The notes beneath the pieces were generated by a model that was given only the letters and a program-made list of their open reading frames with translations, was not told where the DNA came from and made no database searches. From VRUE01 sp036276735 (GTDB lineage: Bacteria > Actinomycetota > Thermoleophilia > Solirubrobacterales > 70-9): a stretch of 64,000 nucleotides of DNA. The translations under genes were made by a program, and so were the position numbers. Each line of letters begins with the position of its first letter. Positions within the stretch are counted from its first letter, which is position 1. Location: positions 51,408 to 115,407 of the forward strand of contig DASUOH010000002.1 of the NCBI GenBank assembly GCA_036276735.1, given 5' to 3'. This document shows positions 41,017-49,206 of the stretch, piece by piece.

Positions 41017-41910
41017 TCAGTAAACGAGCTGGAGCGAGAGGTAGTAGCCGACGACAACAGTGAAGAGGGCCGCGTCGAGCCGGTCGAGCAGGCCGCCGTG
41101 GGGGCCGAAGAGGCGCCCCGTGTCCTTGCGGTCGAGGTCCCGCTTGATCAGCGAAGCGAAGAGGTCCCCGATCGGGGCCACGGCGGCGACGGCCGCGCCG
41201 ATCAGCAGGGCGTCGGTCCCCGAGAGCCAGTCCTGGTAGAGGCCGGCGAACCAGAAGCCCATCGTGCCGATCAGGAAACCGCCGAGCAGACCCTCCAGCG
41301 TCTTGTTCGGCGAGAGGCTCGGCGCGATCCGGTGCGAGCCGAACATACGGCCGGTCGCGTAGGCGCCGGTGTCGGCGCAGAAGGTGCCGACGAGGACGTC
41401 GATCAGCAGCGCCGCGCCGTGGTCGGGCAGGTCGCGCAGCAGGACGGTGTGGACCAGCGGCAGGCCGATCCAGATGATTGCCAGCAAGGTGATGCCCAGC
41501 GAGACCGTGACGCCGTCGCGGTGCTTGCGATCGGCGCCGAAGAAGAAGAGCAGCGGAAACGACGCGACGAAGGCGAGCAGGACGTTGAAGGCGGTGCCGA
41601 AGTGGGCGGCCGCCACCATCGCGGCGACCGCGACGTAAGCGGCGACCCCGATCGGCCGCACGTCACTCGTCATCACGAAGAACTCGCGCAGGCAGACCAA
41701 GCCGATCGCGACCATCGCCAGCGCGAAGGGCAGGCCGCCGACGACCGTTATCGCGATCGCGAAGACGATCCACGGGATCGCCACGAAGACCCGCCGCGCG
41801 GTCTCGCCTCGCAAGACGTTGCGGCGACGCGGCGGGCGCGGCCGCGGGCGCTGCGGCCTGGATGGCTCCTCCGCCTCGAAAATCTCGTCGTCGAAGAGTT
41901 CCTTGACCAC
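41017..41910 (-). CDS. cdsA: Phosphatidate cytidylyltransferase
   Basis: Makes CDP-diacylglycerol from phosphatidic acid and CTP, the precursor used by the PgsA-like enzyme in this cluster. 297 residues with about eight membrane helices after a basic, Pro-rich cytoplasmic N-terminus. The CDS signature is complete near the C terminus: SLIKRDLDRKDTGRLFGPHG, then GLLDRLD. The start ATG overlaps the uppS stop region. Confidence 0.95.
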   Translation of the reverse strand: MVKELFDDEIFEAEEPSRPQRPRPRPPRRRNVLRGETARRVFVAIPWIVFAIAITVVGGLPFALAMVAIGLVCLREFFVMTSDVRPIGVAAYVAVAAMVAAAHFGTAFNVLLAFVASFPLLFFFGADRKHRDGVTVSLGITLLAIIWIGLPLVHTVLLRDLPDHGAALLIDVLVGTFCADTGAYATGRMFGSHRIAPSLSPNKTLEGLLGGFLIGTMGFWFAGLYQDWLSGTDALLIGAAVAAVAPIGDLFASLIKRDLDRKDTGRLFGPHGGLLDRLDAALFTVVVGYYLSLQLVY

Positions 41911-42581
41911 TAGCTCCTACCCCCGAAGCGGCGGCGGCGCTGCTCGAACTCGCGCAGGGAATCCTCGAAGGACTCGCGCGTGAAGTCGGGCCAGAGCTCG
42001 TCGCGAAAGACCAGCTCCGAGTACGCGCACTGCCAGAGCAGGTAATTGGAGATGCGATGCTCGCCGCTGGTGCGGATCAGCAGGTCCGGGTCGTTCATCT
42101 CCGGCGCGTAGAGCTGACGGCGGAATTCCTCCTCGTCGTTCCCTTCGAAGCTTCGTGCGGCATCGACGATCTCGGCCCGGCCGCCGTAGTTGAAGGCGAC
42201 GAAGAAGGTGATGCCCTCGTTGTGCGCCGTCTCGGCTTCTGCCCACTCCATTCGCTCGACCAGCCGCGGCTCGACTCCTTGGCGGCGGCCGACGAAGCGC
42301 ATGCGCACCCCTTCGTCCCGTAGCTCCGGCGTCTCCGTGTCGATCCGCTCGCCGAACATCCGCATCAGCTCCTCGACCTCCTGCCGCGGGCGAGACCAGT
42401 TCTCGGTCGAGAAGGAGAAGACGGTCAGCTCCTCGACCCCGAGCTCGACGGCGTCGCGAAGCCGCGCCTTGACGACGTCGGCGCCGGCGCGGTGCCCGTC
42501 GGCCACCGGCAAGCCCCGCTTCTGCGCCCACCGCCCATTGCCGTCGGTGATGATCGCGACGTACCGCGCGGAGCCGCTCAC
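41910..42581 (-). CDS. uppS: Isoprenyl transferase (undecaprenyl diphosphate synthase type)
   Basis: cis-Prenyltransferase of 223 residues that extends FPP with IPP to the long polyprenyl carrier for peptidoglycan. Catalytic Asp13 lies in VAIITDGNGRWA; further blocks are LTVFSFSTENWSRP, FVAFNYGGRAEIVDAA, DLLIRTSGEHRISNYLLWQC and YSELVFRDELWPDF. Starts with an ATG that overlaps the frr stop. Confidence 0.95.
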   Translation of the reverse strand: MSGSARYVAIITDGNGRWAQKRGLPVADGHRAGADVVKARLRDAVELGVEELTVFSFSTENWSRPRQEVEELMRMFGERIDTETPELRDEGVRMRFVGRRQGVEPRLVERMEWAEAETAHNEGITFFVAFNYGGRAEIVDAARSFEGNDEEEFRRQLYAPEMNDPDLLIRTSGEHRISNYLLWQCAYSELVFRDELWPDFTRESFEDSLREFEQRRRRFGGRS

Positions 42582-43141
42582 ACCTCGAGGATCTCTGCTT
42601 CCTTGCCCTTCAGGGACTCGTCGATCTCGGCGGTCGCCTCGTCGGTTTGCTTCTGCAGGGCGGCCTCGGCGCGACGCTCGTCGTCCTCGCCTACTTCGCC
42701 TTCCTTTTTGAGCTCGCGCAGATCGTGCATCACGTCGCGACGGATGTTGCGGACGGCGACGCGACCTTCCTCGGCGACGCCGTGGACCACCTTGACCATG
42801 TCGCGGCGGCGCTCCTCGGTCATCTCCGGCACCTGGAGGCGGATCAGGTTGCCGTCATTGCTGGGCGTCAGGCCGATGTCCGACTCCTGGATCGCTTTCT
42901 CGATCGCGCCGATCGCGCTCTTGTCGAAAGGGGTCACGGTCAGCAGGCGGGCGTCGGAGGCGGCCACGTTGGCAAGCTGCTTGAGCGGGGTCTGCGAACC
43001 GTAGTAGTCGACCATGATCCGGTCGAGCAGGTGCGGAGATGCGCGTCCGGTGCGCACGGTGGCCAGCTCGCCACGGCTCGACTCCACCGACTTGGCCATC
43101 CGCTCCTTCGCGTCTGCCAGCAGCTCGTCTATCAGCTCCAC
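42578..43141 (-). CDS. frr: Ribosome recycling factor
   Basis: RRF splits post-termination ribosomes with EF-G. 187 residues, standard length: three-helix domain I (MAKSVESSRGELATVRTGRA at the N-terminus, VKVVHGVAEEGRVAVRNIRRD near 130) and the small domain II (YYGSQTPLKQLANV, LTVTPFDKSAIGAIEKAIQ). Placed between pyrH and uppS, the usual order in bacteria. Confidence 0.96.
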   Translation of the reverse strand: MELIDELLADAKERMAKSVESSRGELATVRTGRASPHLLDRIMVDYYGSQTPLKQLANVAASDARLLTVTPFDKSAIGAIEKAIQESDIGLTPSNDGNLIRLQVPEMTEERRRDMVKVVHGVAEEGRVAVRNIRRDVMHDLRELKKEGEVGEDDERRAEAALQKQTDEATAEIDESLKGKEAEILEV

Positions 43142-43157
43142 CGGGGCTCCTCGCTCC

Positions 43158-43892
43158 TCATCCGGGGGACGCGCTGGAGACCAGCGTGCCGACCCTCTCG
43201 CCGCGGACGATCCTATCTATGTTCGACTCGTCGCCCATGTTGAAGACGTAGATCGGCAGCTCGTTGTCCATGCACAGGGAGAGGGCGGTCGAGTCCATCA
43301 CCTCGAGCCCACGTTCGATCGCCTCGCGATGGCCGATCGCCGGGATGAACTTCGCGTCCGGGTGGAGCGCCGGGTCGGCGTCGTAGACACCCTCGACCCC
43401 ATTCTTCGCCATCAGGATCGCCCCGGCGTGAATCTCGAGGGCGCGCAGTGCCGCCGCCGTGTCGGTGGTGAAGAACGGATTGCCGGTGCCCGCCGCGAAG
43501 ATCACCACCCGCCCCTTCTCGAGGTGGCGCATGGCACGCCGGCGGATGTAGGGCTCGGCGACCTCCTTGACGTCGATTGCCGACATCACGCGGGTGTGCT
43601 GGTCGAGCTTCTCCAGCGCGTCCTGCAGGGTCAGCGCGTTGAGGACGGTGGCGAGCATCCCCATGTAGTCGCCGGTCGCCCGGTCCATGCCGGCGGCGGC
43701 GCCCTGCAGACCGCGGTAGATGTTGCCGGCACCGACCACGATCGCGACCTCGACCCCCCGCCCGCGCACCGCGGCCACCTGGCGCGCGATGCGCCGGACC
43801 TCGTCGGGGTCGGTGCCGTGCTGGAGCTGGCCCATCAGCGCCTCCCCCGAGAGCTTCAGGAGGATGCGGCTGAACTTAGGCTCGCCGGTCAC
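43158..43892 (-). CDS. pyrH: UMP kinase
   Basis: Amino-acid-kinase-fold hexamer that makes UDP from UMP. 244 residues. ILLKLSGEALMG at the N-terminus, VVGAGNIYRG (substrate loop), VMSAIDVKEVAEPYI, FAAGTGNPFFTTDTAAALRA and the KNGVEGVYDADP nucleotide-binding segment. Start GTG 43892 overlaps the tsf stop (GTGA). The sequence further upstream in this frame belongs to tsf. Confidence 0.96.
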   Translation of the reverse strand: MTGEPKFSRILLKLSGEALMGQLQHGTDPDEVRRIARQVAAVRGRGVEVAIVVGAGNIYRGLQGAAAGMDRATGDYMGMLATVLNALTLQDALEKLDQHTRVMSAIDVKEVAEPYIRRRAMRHLEKGRVVIFAAGTGNPFFTTDTAAALRALEIHAGAILMAKNGVEGVYDADPALHPDAKFIPAIGHREAIERGLEVMDSTALSLCMDNELPIYVFNMGDESNIDRIVRGERVGTLVSSASPG

Positions 43893-44491
43893 TCTCCGAC
43901 GCGAAAATACGCGAAGCGAGCGACGCGAACGTTCTCGCCGGTTTTGGAGGCCAGCTCCTGGCGCAGCTCCTCGATCGTCTTCGAGTCGTGTCTCTCGGCG
44001 TTGACGTGCGGCTGGTCGAGCAGCGCCACTTCCTTCGCCCACTTGGCGAGCTGACCCTCGACGATCTTCTCGACGACGTTGTCGGGCTTGCCTTCTTCGC
44101 GCGCCTTCTCCTCGAAGACCCGCTTCTCAGCTTCGCGCTCCTCGGCCGAGATCTCCTCGGCCGAGACGTACTGCGGCGCCGTCGCGGCGACGTGCAGCGC
44201 GACCTCGTAGGCGAACGCCTTGAAGTCATCGTTGCGGGCGACGAAGTCGGTCTCGCATTGCACCTCGACCATCGCCCCGACCTTGTCGTTGGCGTGGATG
44301 TAGGAGGCGACGACGCCCTCGCTGGTCCCCCGCCCCTCTCGCTTGGCGGCCGAGGCCTGCCCCTTCACCCGCAGGATCTCGATCGCCCGATCGACATCGC
44401 CATCCGATTCGGCGAGTGCGGCTTTGCAATCCATCATCGCCGCCCCAGTCCGATCCCTAAGAGCCTTTACATCCGCCGCGGAGATGCTCAT
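43889..44491 (-). CDS. tsf: Elongation factor Ts (short form)
   Basis: Nucleotide exchange factor for EF-Tu. N-terminal UBA-like domain (DVKALRDRTGAAMMDCKAAL), the TDFVARNDDFKAFA motif that contacts EF-Tu, then a single dimerisation subdomain ending VRVARFAYFRVGE. At 200 residues it is the short type, as in Thermus and some actinobacteria, lacking most of the second subdomain found in the 283-residue E. coli form. Stop overlaps pyrH; start overlaps the rpsB stop by 4 bp. Confidence 0.95.
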   Translation of the reverse strand: MSISAADVKALRDRTGAAMMDCKAALAESDGDVDRAIEILRVKGQASAAKREGRGTSEGVVASYIHANDKVGAMVEVQCETDFVARNDDFKAFAYEVALHVAATAPQYVSAEEISAEEREAEKRVFEEKAREEGKPDNVVEKIVEGQLAKWAKEVALLDQPHVNAERHDSKTIEELRQELASKTGENVRVARFAYFRVGE

Positions 44492-45561
44492 TTACCTGCC
44501 TCCTTCTCGGCCTCGTCGCCAGTCGGCGCGGTCTGACCCTGGGCCTCCTGCGCTTTCTCCGCGGGTGGCGCCGTAGGGGGGACCTCCCCTGAGGAAGCTT
44601 TAGCTACCGGAGGGGGAGGTGGGTCCCCTGCGGCGACAGGACCCGCGGCCGGAGCGCCTGGACCCGCCGGCGGAGCGCTTGGTCCTTTGGGCGGTTGTGA
44701 CGGCGTCTGAGCCGCGGCCGCCTGCGCTTTCGCGGCAGCCTCGGCTTCAGCTGCTTTTTTAGCCGCTTCCTCGGCTTCCTTGCGCGCCTTCTCTTCCTCC
44801 TCGCGCTTCTTTCGCTCTTCGTCCTCGCGTTTGCGCCGTTCCATCTCCTCCTGAAGGCGGCGCTCCTCCTGCACGCGCCAGGCACCAGCGCCCTCCTCGA
44901 TCGCGCCGCCGATCGTCCCGATCACCAGATCGCAGGAGCGGATCGCGTCGTCGTTGCCGGGGACCACGTAGTCGATCGGCTTCGGGTCGCAGTTGGTGTC
45001 GACGAGGCCGATTATCGGGATGCGCAGCCGCACCGCCTCGCGCACCGCGATCTCCTCCGTTTTCAGATCGGTCACGAAGACGGCGTCGGGAAGGCGGTCC
45101 ATGTCGCGGACGCCGCCGAGGTTGTACTCGAGCTTGGTCAGCTCGGCCTGCATGCTCATCCGCTCCTTGGTCGGCAGCAGGTCGAGTTTGCCCTCCTGCT
45201 GCCATTCGGTCAGCTCGTGAAGACGCGAGATCCGCGCCGAGATCGTCTGAAAGTTAGTCAGCAAGCCGCCGAGCCAGCGCTGGTTGACATAGGGCATCTT
45301 GCAGCGGTCGGCCCACTCCTTGACGGGCCCACGGGCCTGCTTCTTGGTACCGACGAAGAGCACGGTTCCGCCGCCGCTGGACAGCTCGCCGGCGAAGCGG
45401 CGGGCGTTCTCCAGCAGAGCCTCGGTCTGGACGAGGTCGATGATGTGGATCCCGTCGAGCTCGCCGAAGATGTAGCGGCGCATGTTGGGGTTCCAGCGCC
45501 GGGTCTGGTGGCCGAAGTGGACTCCGGCCTCGAGCAGCTCCCTGAGGCCTGCCTCTGGCAT
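44488..45561 (-). CDS. rpsB: Ribosomal protein S2 with long C-terminal tail
   Basis: 30S subunit protein. The S2 core (residues 1 to about 225) has LLEAGVHFGHQTRRWNPNM, FVGTKKQA, YVNQRWLGGLLTNFQTI, and IPIIGLVDTNCDPKPIDYVV. Usual S2 is 240-260 residues; this one is 357. The additional tail has a charged coiled-coil-like segment (about 228-280, Glu/Arg/Lys then Ala-rich) and a Pro/Ala-rich stretch. Residues 304-334 of that stretch are encoded by palindrome B3. AAGGAGAAC precedes the ATG. The operon continues tsf-pyrH-frr-uppS-cdsA-dxr. Confidence 0.96.
   Translation of the reverse strand: MPEAGLRELLEAGVHFGHQTRRWNPNMRRYIFGELDGIHIIDLVQTEALLENARRFAGELSSGGGTVLFVGTKKQARGPVKEWADRCKMPYVNQRWLGGLLTNFQTISARISRLHELTEWQQEGKLDLLPTKERMSMQAELTKLEYNLGGVRDMDRLPDAVFVTDLKTEEIAVREAVRLRIPIIGLVDTNCDPKPIDYVVPGNDDAIRSCDLVIGTIGGAIEEGAGAWRVQEERRLQEEMERRKREDEERKKREEEEKARKEAEEAAKKAAEAEAAAKAQAAAAQTPSQPPKGPSAPPAGPGAPAAGPVAAGDPPPPPVAKASSGEVPPTAPPAEKAQEAQGQTAPTGDEAEKEAGK
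44559..44648. repeat. Palindromic element, family B, copy 3 (inside rpsB)
   Basis: 90 bp with outer arms CCGCGGGT / ACCCGCGG, inner stem ACCTCCCC / GGGGAGGT and tip AGCTAAAGCT. Read on the minus strand in the rpsB frame it encodes VAAGDPPPPPVAKASSGEV. Versus copy 1, the inner C-G pair is an A-T pair on both arms, which changes Ala to Glu. Confidence 0.88.
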
Positions 45562-45574
45562 TTGTTCTCCTTGG

Positions 45575-45680
45575 TGTCGCGGGGTGAGTCCCGCCGCCCT
45601 GTCCCGGGAACCGGCTTCGCTGCCGGTCAGGATCCGGGTGGATTCGACGGGGGTTGCTTTCCGGTTGGCTGCGGATTGTA
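45575..45680 (-). promoter_or_regulatory. rpsB leader region
   Basis: Minus strand: a TACAAT hexamer at 45680-45675 with no convincing -35, then about 115 nt to the rpsB ATG. The leader contains a CCGGC-loop-GCCGG hairpin and ends in AAGGAG. Autoregulation by S2 is known in other bacteria, but I see no recognised structure here. Confidence 0.35.
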
Positions 45681-45693
45681 GTGCCGGCGGCGT

Positions 45694-46368
45694 CTAAGCC
45701 GCCCGGGCGCTCTCAAGCGCCGCGGCGAGGTCCGCCGGAAGCGGCGACTCGAAGCTCAGCCGCTTGCCGCTCGTCGGGTGGTCGAAGGCGAGTCGGTGAG
45801 CGTGCAGGAACTGCCTGCTGAGCTCGTATTTCTCCTCGCCTCCGTAAATGGAGTCCCCGACCAGAGGGTGGCCGATTGCCGCGAAATGCGCACGTATCTG
45901 GTGGGTCCGGCCGGTCTCCAGGCGCGCCTCCAGATAGGTCTCCTCGGCGAGCGGCTCGAGGACCTCGAAGTGGGTCCGCGCTTGGCGCGAGGCGGCGCCG
46001 GAGACGGCCATCCTGTGCCGCTGCCGCGTGGCGCGGCCGATCGGCGCGTCGATCGTCCCGGTGCGTGAGGCGATCCTTCCTTGCGCCAGCGCCAGGTAGG
46101 CGCGTTCGACCTCGCGGCGTCGCACGGCCGCCTGCAGGGTCGCGTGTGCCTCGTCGCTGCGGGCCACGACGAGCAAGCCGCTCGTGCCCTTGTCGAGGCG
46201 GTGCACGATCCCCGGCCGCTCCGGATCGGCGCCGCCGCCGAGCAGGTCGCCGAGCTCGTCGACCAGGGTCGATCCCTGGTGGGACGGCGCCGGGTGGACG
46301 ACGAGGCCCGCCGGCTTGTCGACCACGGCGAGGGCCTCGTCCTTGTGGACGACGCGCAGCTCGCTCAC
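45694..46368 (-). CDS. RluD-family pseudouridine synthase without S4 domain
   Basis: Isomerises uridine to pseudouridine in rRNA. 224 residues. The catalytic motif HRLDKGTSGLLVVA holds the active Asp; RTHQIRAHFAAIGHPLVGD and VVDKPAGLVVHPAPSH are also typical. RluC/RluD proteins usually start with an S4 RNA-binding domain of about 80 residues. Here the GTG at 46368 (overlapping the lspA stop as GTGA) leaves none; a possible S4-like sequence is not visible in this frame upstream, where the DNA is lspA. Its usual place next to lspA is kept. Confidence 0.85.
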   Translation of the reverse strand: MSELRVVHKDEALAVVDKPAGLVVHPAPSHQGSTLVDELGDLLGGGADPERPGIVHRLDKGTSGLLVVARSDEAHATLQAAVRRREVERAYLALAQGRIASRTGTIDAPIGRATRQRHRMAVSGAASRQARTHFEVLEPLAEETYLEARLETGRTHQIRAHFAAIGHPLVGDSIYGGEEKYELSRQFLHAHRLAFDHPTSGKRLSFESPLPADLAAALESARAA

Positions 46369-46811
46369 GGCTCGTGCCGGGCGTAGCTGAGCCCGAGGAC
46401 GACCACGCCGGCGGTGATCGCGACGTCGGCGAGGTTGAAGGGCGGCCAGGCGAGGACATCGACATAGTCGGTTACCGCGCCGGCACGGATCCGGTCGGCG
46501 AGATTGCCGAGCGCGCCCCCGACGAGCAGGCCGGTCGCCACCCACGCCCCCGGGCGGGCCGGATCGCGGGCGAAGAGCACGGCGACGAAGAAGAGCGCGA
46601 CCGCAGTGAGTGCAATCAGCAGGCCGCCCCCACCGCTCGCCAGGCCGAACGCGATGCCGCGGTTGTGGGCGAGAGTGAGGCTGAGCGGGCCGAACACATC
46701 GACGTGCTCGCCAGGAACGAGGTTCGCCTCGACGGCGGCCTTGGCGGCCTGGTCGGCGAGTACGACGCCGCCGCAGAGGGCGGCGGCGAGCCGCCAGCCG
46801 CGGCCGCTCAC
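46365..46811 (-). CDS. lspA: Lipoprotein signal peptidase II
   Basis: Aspartyl membrane protease that cuts the signal peptide of diacylated prolipoproteins such as the one at 1778-2623. 148 residues with four hydrophobic helices. Catalytic Asp residues are in GGALGNLADRI and FNLADVAI; LAHNRGIAFGL is the conserved N-A/R-G-xx-F block. The start GTG 46811 overlaps the yggT stop and its own stop overlaps the next GTG. Confidence 0.94.
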   Translation of the reverse strand: MSGRGWRLAAALCGGVVLADQAAKAAVEANLVPGEHVDVFGPLSLTLAHNRGIAFGLASGGGGLLIALTAVALFFVAVLFARDPARPGAWVATGLLVGGALGNLADRIRAGAVTDYVDVLAWPPFNLADVAITAGVVVLGLSYARHEP

Positions 46812-47122
46812 CCGGCGATCAGGCCGACGACGATGGCCTGCAGGACGAAGAGGACGATCACCCCGACGATCGGGCTGAGGTCGATCGCGAAACCACCGCC
46901 GCCCAGCGGCGGCAGGAAGCGACGGAAGAGGTTCAGGTACGGGTTGGTCGTCTCGGAGATGAAGTCGAGGACGGCTCGCAGCGCCGGGCTGTAGGGCATG
47001 CGTGGGATCCACGAGCTCAACACGTTGAGGAAGATGAGGACGATGTAGACGAGGAAGAGCGCGCTGACGTAGTTGGCGACGTCGTCGCGGGTCAAGGCCA
47101 GCGGCAGCAGGACGCCGCTCAT
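46808..47122 (-). CDS. yggT: YggT family membrane protein
   Basis: A 104-residue protein with two hydrophobic regions flanking a conserved loop: LFLVYIVLIFLNVLSSWIP, then the family block NPYLNLFRRFLPPLGG, and SPIVGVIVLFVLQAIVVGL. YggT proteins are found near sepF and proC in many bacteria and are linked to cell division or osmotic tolerance; the precise role is unknown. Overlaps both neighbours by 4 bp. Confidence 0.88.
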   Translation of the reverse strand: MSGVLLPLALTRDDVANYVSALFLVYIVLIFLNVLSSWIPRMPYSPALRAVLDFISETTNPYLNLFRRFLPPLGGGGFAIDLSPIVGVIVLFVLQAIVVGLIAG

Positions 47123-47859
47123 CCGCGCATCCGCTCCAGGGAGGCCTCTACCGCCGCCCGGAAGGCCTCTCGCGCCCCTTCCGCCTCCAGCGCTTCCAGC
47201 CCCGCTTCGGTGCTGCCACCGGGCGAGGTGACCGAGACTCGAAGGTCGGTGGGCCGCCGGACGCGCATCAGCGCCCCGGTGCCGGCCGCGGCCTCGACGA
47301 CCAGCCTTTCGGCCAGATCCTCGTCCAGGCCGGCGCTTACGCCGGCGGCTGCGAGCGCCTCGGCGACAAGGGCGAAGTAGGCGGGCGAGCAGCCCATCAG
47401 GGCGGTGGCCAGGTCGAACTGGGAGTCGGGCAGCTCGACCACGGTCCCCAGCAGGTTCAGCTTCTCCCGAACATCGGGGTGGAAGCCGCCGGCGACGCAG
47501 AGGACGCCCTGCCCCACCTCGACCGCCACGTTCGGCATGATCCGCCCCACCTGAGCGCCGGGAAAGGCCGCTGCGACTTTCTCCAGCGAGGTCGCGCCCA
47601 GTATCGAGACGATTGATCGGGCGCCGGCCAGCTCGCTGGCCGCTTGATCGAGCACGCCAGGCTTGACCGCGAGGACGACGGCGTCGGCGCGTTCGGAGAG
47701 CTCGGCATTGGACCCGACCGCCTCGCCGCCGAGTTCCTCAGCCAGTTTGCTGGCCTTGGCCTGATCGGCATCGGAGAACAGCATCTGCTCCCAGCTGCCG
47801 GCCCAGCCCCTGGCAAGCGCCGCAGCCATATTGCCCGAGCCGCAGAATCCGACAATCAT
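47119..47859 (-). CDS. proC: Pyrroline-5-carboxylate reductase
   Basis: Final enzyme of proline synthesis, NAD(P)H-dependent. 246 residues (slightly shorter than the E. coli 269). Rossmann motif VGFCGSGNMAAALARG, VLAVKPGVLDQA, GRIMPNVAVEVGQGVLCVAGG and the C-terminal LRVSVTSPGGSTEAGLEALE (P5CR signature). The conserved neighbourhood sepF-proC-yggT supports it. Palindrome A2 lies directly upstream, 20 bp from the ATG. Confidence 0.95.
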   Translation of the reverse strand: MIVGFCGSGNMAAALARGWAGSWEQMLFSDADQAKASKLAEELGGEAVGSNAELSERADAVVLAVKPGVLDQAASELAGARSIVSILGATSLEKVAAAFPGAQVGRIMPNVAVEVGQGVLCVAGGFHPDVREKLNLLGTVVELPDSQFDLATALMGCSPAYFALVAEALAAAGVSAGLDEDLAERLVVEAAAGTGALMRVRRPTDLRVSVTSPGGSTEAGLEALEAEGAREAFRAAVEASLERMRG

Positions 47860-47878
47860 CCTGGCGGAGACTATTCGT

Positions 47879-47994
47879 GGGAGGGGGTTGGGCGTCCCTC
47901 TAAGCGGCTTGTACTTTTTCCGAGCAAGCCATCGCGGCCAGCCTCAAGCTGCGTTCGGAAAAAGTTGAGCGTGAGGGATGCCCAACCCCCTCCC
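47879..47994. repeat. Palindromic element, family A, copy 2
   Basis: About 116 bp between sepF and proC. Outer arms GGGAGGGGGTTGGGC and GCCCAACCCCCTCCC differ from copies 1 and 3 but pair with each other. Core CTTGTACTTTTTCCG / CGGAAAAAGTTGAG and a 33-nt loop with CGCGGCCAGCC are kept. Confidence 0.85.
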
Positions 47995-48000
47995 CGCCAC

Positions 48001-48534
48001 CTAAGACTGGTTGAAGAACCCTTTGTCGAGCAGCCGAGCCTTCTCCTCGGCGGAGACCTCGACGTTGCGCGGCGTCAGCAGGAAGATCTTCTCGGCGATC
48101 CGTTGCATGCCGCCCTCGAGTGCGTAGGTGAGGCCGGAGCAGAAATCGATCATCCGCTTGGAGAGCTCATGGTCGGTCGTCTGCAGGTTGAGGATGACCG
48201 GGACCGAGCGCTTGAACTGATCGGCGACCTGCTGGGCGTCGTTGAAGTTGCGCGGGATGACGAGGTGGACCTTCACGTCGGAGTCCTCGCCGACCGGCCG
48301 CAGGACCCGCGTGCGAGTGGCCGAGGCCGGCTCGTCGTCGGCAAATATGTCGTCGATCTCGTCGCGGCGCGAGCGGCGCGACGTAGGGAGGCGCCTGACC
48401 TGACCGGACTCGCGGCGGGAGTCAAGGTCTTCTTCGTCGGGACCGAAGTCTTCGTCGTATTCGGGCCCGTGGTCGTGCTCTTCGGCGAGGCCGAAGTAAA
48501 CCAGGGCTCTATGCCAGCTATCGCGAAGTGCCAT
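48001..48534 (-). CDS. sepF: Cell division protein SepF
   Basis: Membrane anchor and FtsZ partner of the division ring. 177 residues. N-terminal amphipathic helix ALRDSWHRALVYFGLAEE, an acidic linker (about 22-85), then the SepF/DUF552 domain VHLVIPRNFNDAQQVADQF, VPVILNLQTTDHELSKRMID, FCSGLTYALEGGMQRIAEKI and FLLTPRNVEVS. ATG 48534 is chosen because it starts that helix. Palindrome A2 is just downstream. Order pgeF-yggS-sepF is the standard one beside ftsZ in other actinobacteria; ftsZ is not in the window. Confidence 0.94.
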   Translation of the reverse strand: MALRDSWHRALVYFGLAEEHDHGPEYDEDFGPDEEDLDSRRESGQVRRLPTSRRSRRDEIDDIFADDEPASATRTRVLRPVGEDSDVKVHLVIPRNFNDAQQVADQFKRSVPVILNLQTTDHELSKRMIDFCSGLTYALEGGMQRIAEKIFLLTPRNVEVSAEEKARLLDKGFFNQS

Positions 48535-48568
48535 GCGTGCGTGTTTCGGCTCTTTCCAGCCGATTCCT

Positions 48569-49204
48569 CTAGGCAGTGTAGAGAGCCGTTCCGAGGCGAA
48601 TGATGGTCGCGCCCTCCTCAACGGCGACCCGCCAATCTTGCGAGGTGCCCATCGAGAGCCGCTCCAGACCGTGCTCGGCGGCCAGCTCAGCGAGGCGGGC
48701 GAAATGCGACCGTGAGTCCTCCGGATCGGTGCTGAACGGAGGCATCGTCATCAGCCCGACGACCCGGGCCGGACAGCGCTCGATGAATGCGCCCAGCTCG
48801 GCCGGCGCTACGCCCCCCTTTCCCTCCTCGCCCGCGACATTGACCTCGACCAGGACCTCGGTCGCGGCGGTCGCGTGGCGGTCCAATTGCTCGCACGCCG
48901 AGCTGGTGGCCAGCGAGTGGATCAGCCGGCAGATCGGCACCAGATGCTTGACCTTGCGGCTCTGCAGGTTGCCGATGAAATCCCACTCGAAGGCGTCGCC
49001 CCAGCGCTCGTGCTTCGCCGCAAGGTCCTGCTGGCGGTTCTCGCCGACCAGCCGCACGCCCGCCACCGCGAGCGCGCCCATCTCCTCGAGCGCCACGTAC
49101 TTCGTCGCGGCGAGCAGCTCGACGCCCTCGCCGGCAACCTCACGGACTCGCTCCAGGTTGGCGGCCACCGTCGACGGCTCGATGCCGCGGATCAGGCCGG
49201 GCAC
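48569..49204 (-). CDS. yggS: YggS-type PLP homeostasis protein
   Basis: Pyridoxal-5'-phosphate carrier of the alanine-racemase-barrel fold, 211 residues. The PLP lysine is Lys35 in LLAATKYV; WDFIGNLQSRKVKHL, the VLVEVNVAGEEGKGG strand, LMTMPPF and the phosphate-binding LSMGTSQDW/IIRLGTALY segments are all present. GTG 49204 is the start, 2 bp after the pgeF stop. Slightly shorter than the 230-residue norm. Confidence 0.93.
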   Translation of the reverse strand: MPGLIRGIEPSTVAANLERVREVAGEGVELLAATKYVALEEMGALAVAGVRLVGENRQQDLAAKHERWGDAFEWDFIGNLQSRKVKHLVPICRLIHSLATSSACEQLDRHATAATEVLVEVNVAGEEGKGGVAPAELGAFIERCPARVVGLMTMPPFSTDPEDSRSHFARLAELAAEHGLERLSMGTSQDWRVAVEEGATIIRLGTALYTA

Positions 49205-49206
49205 GC

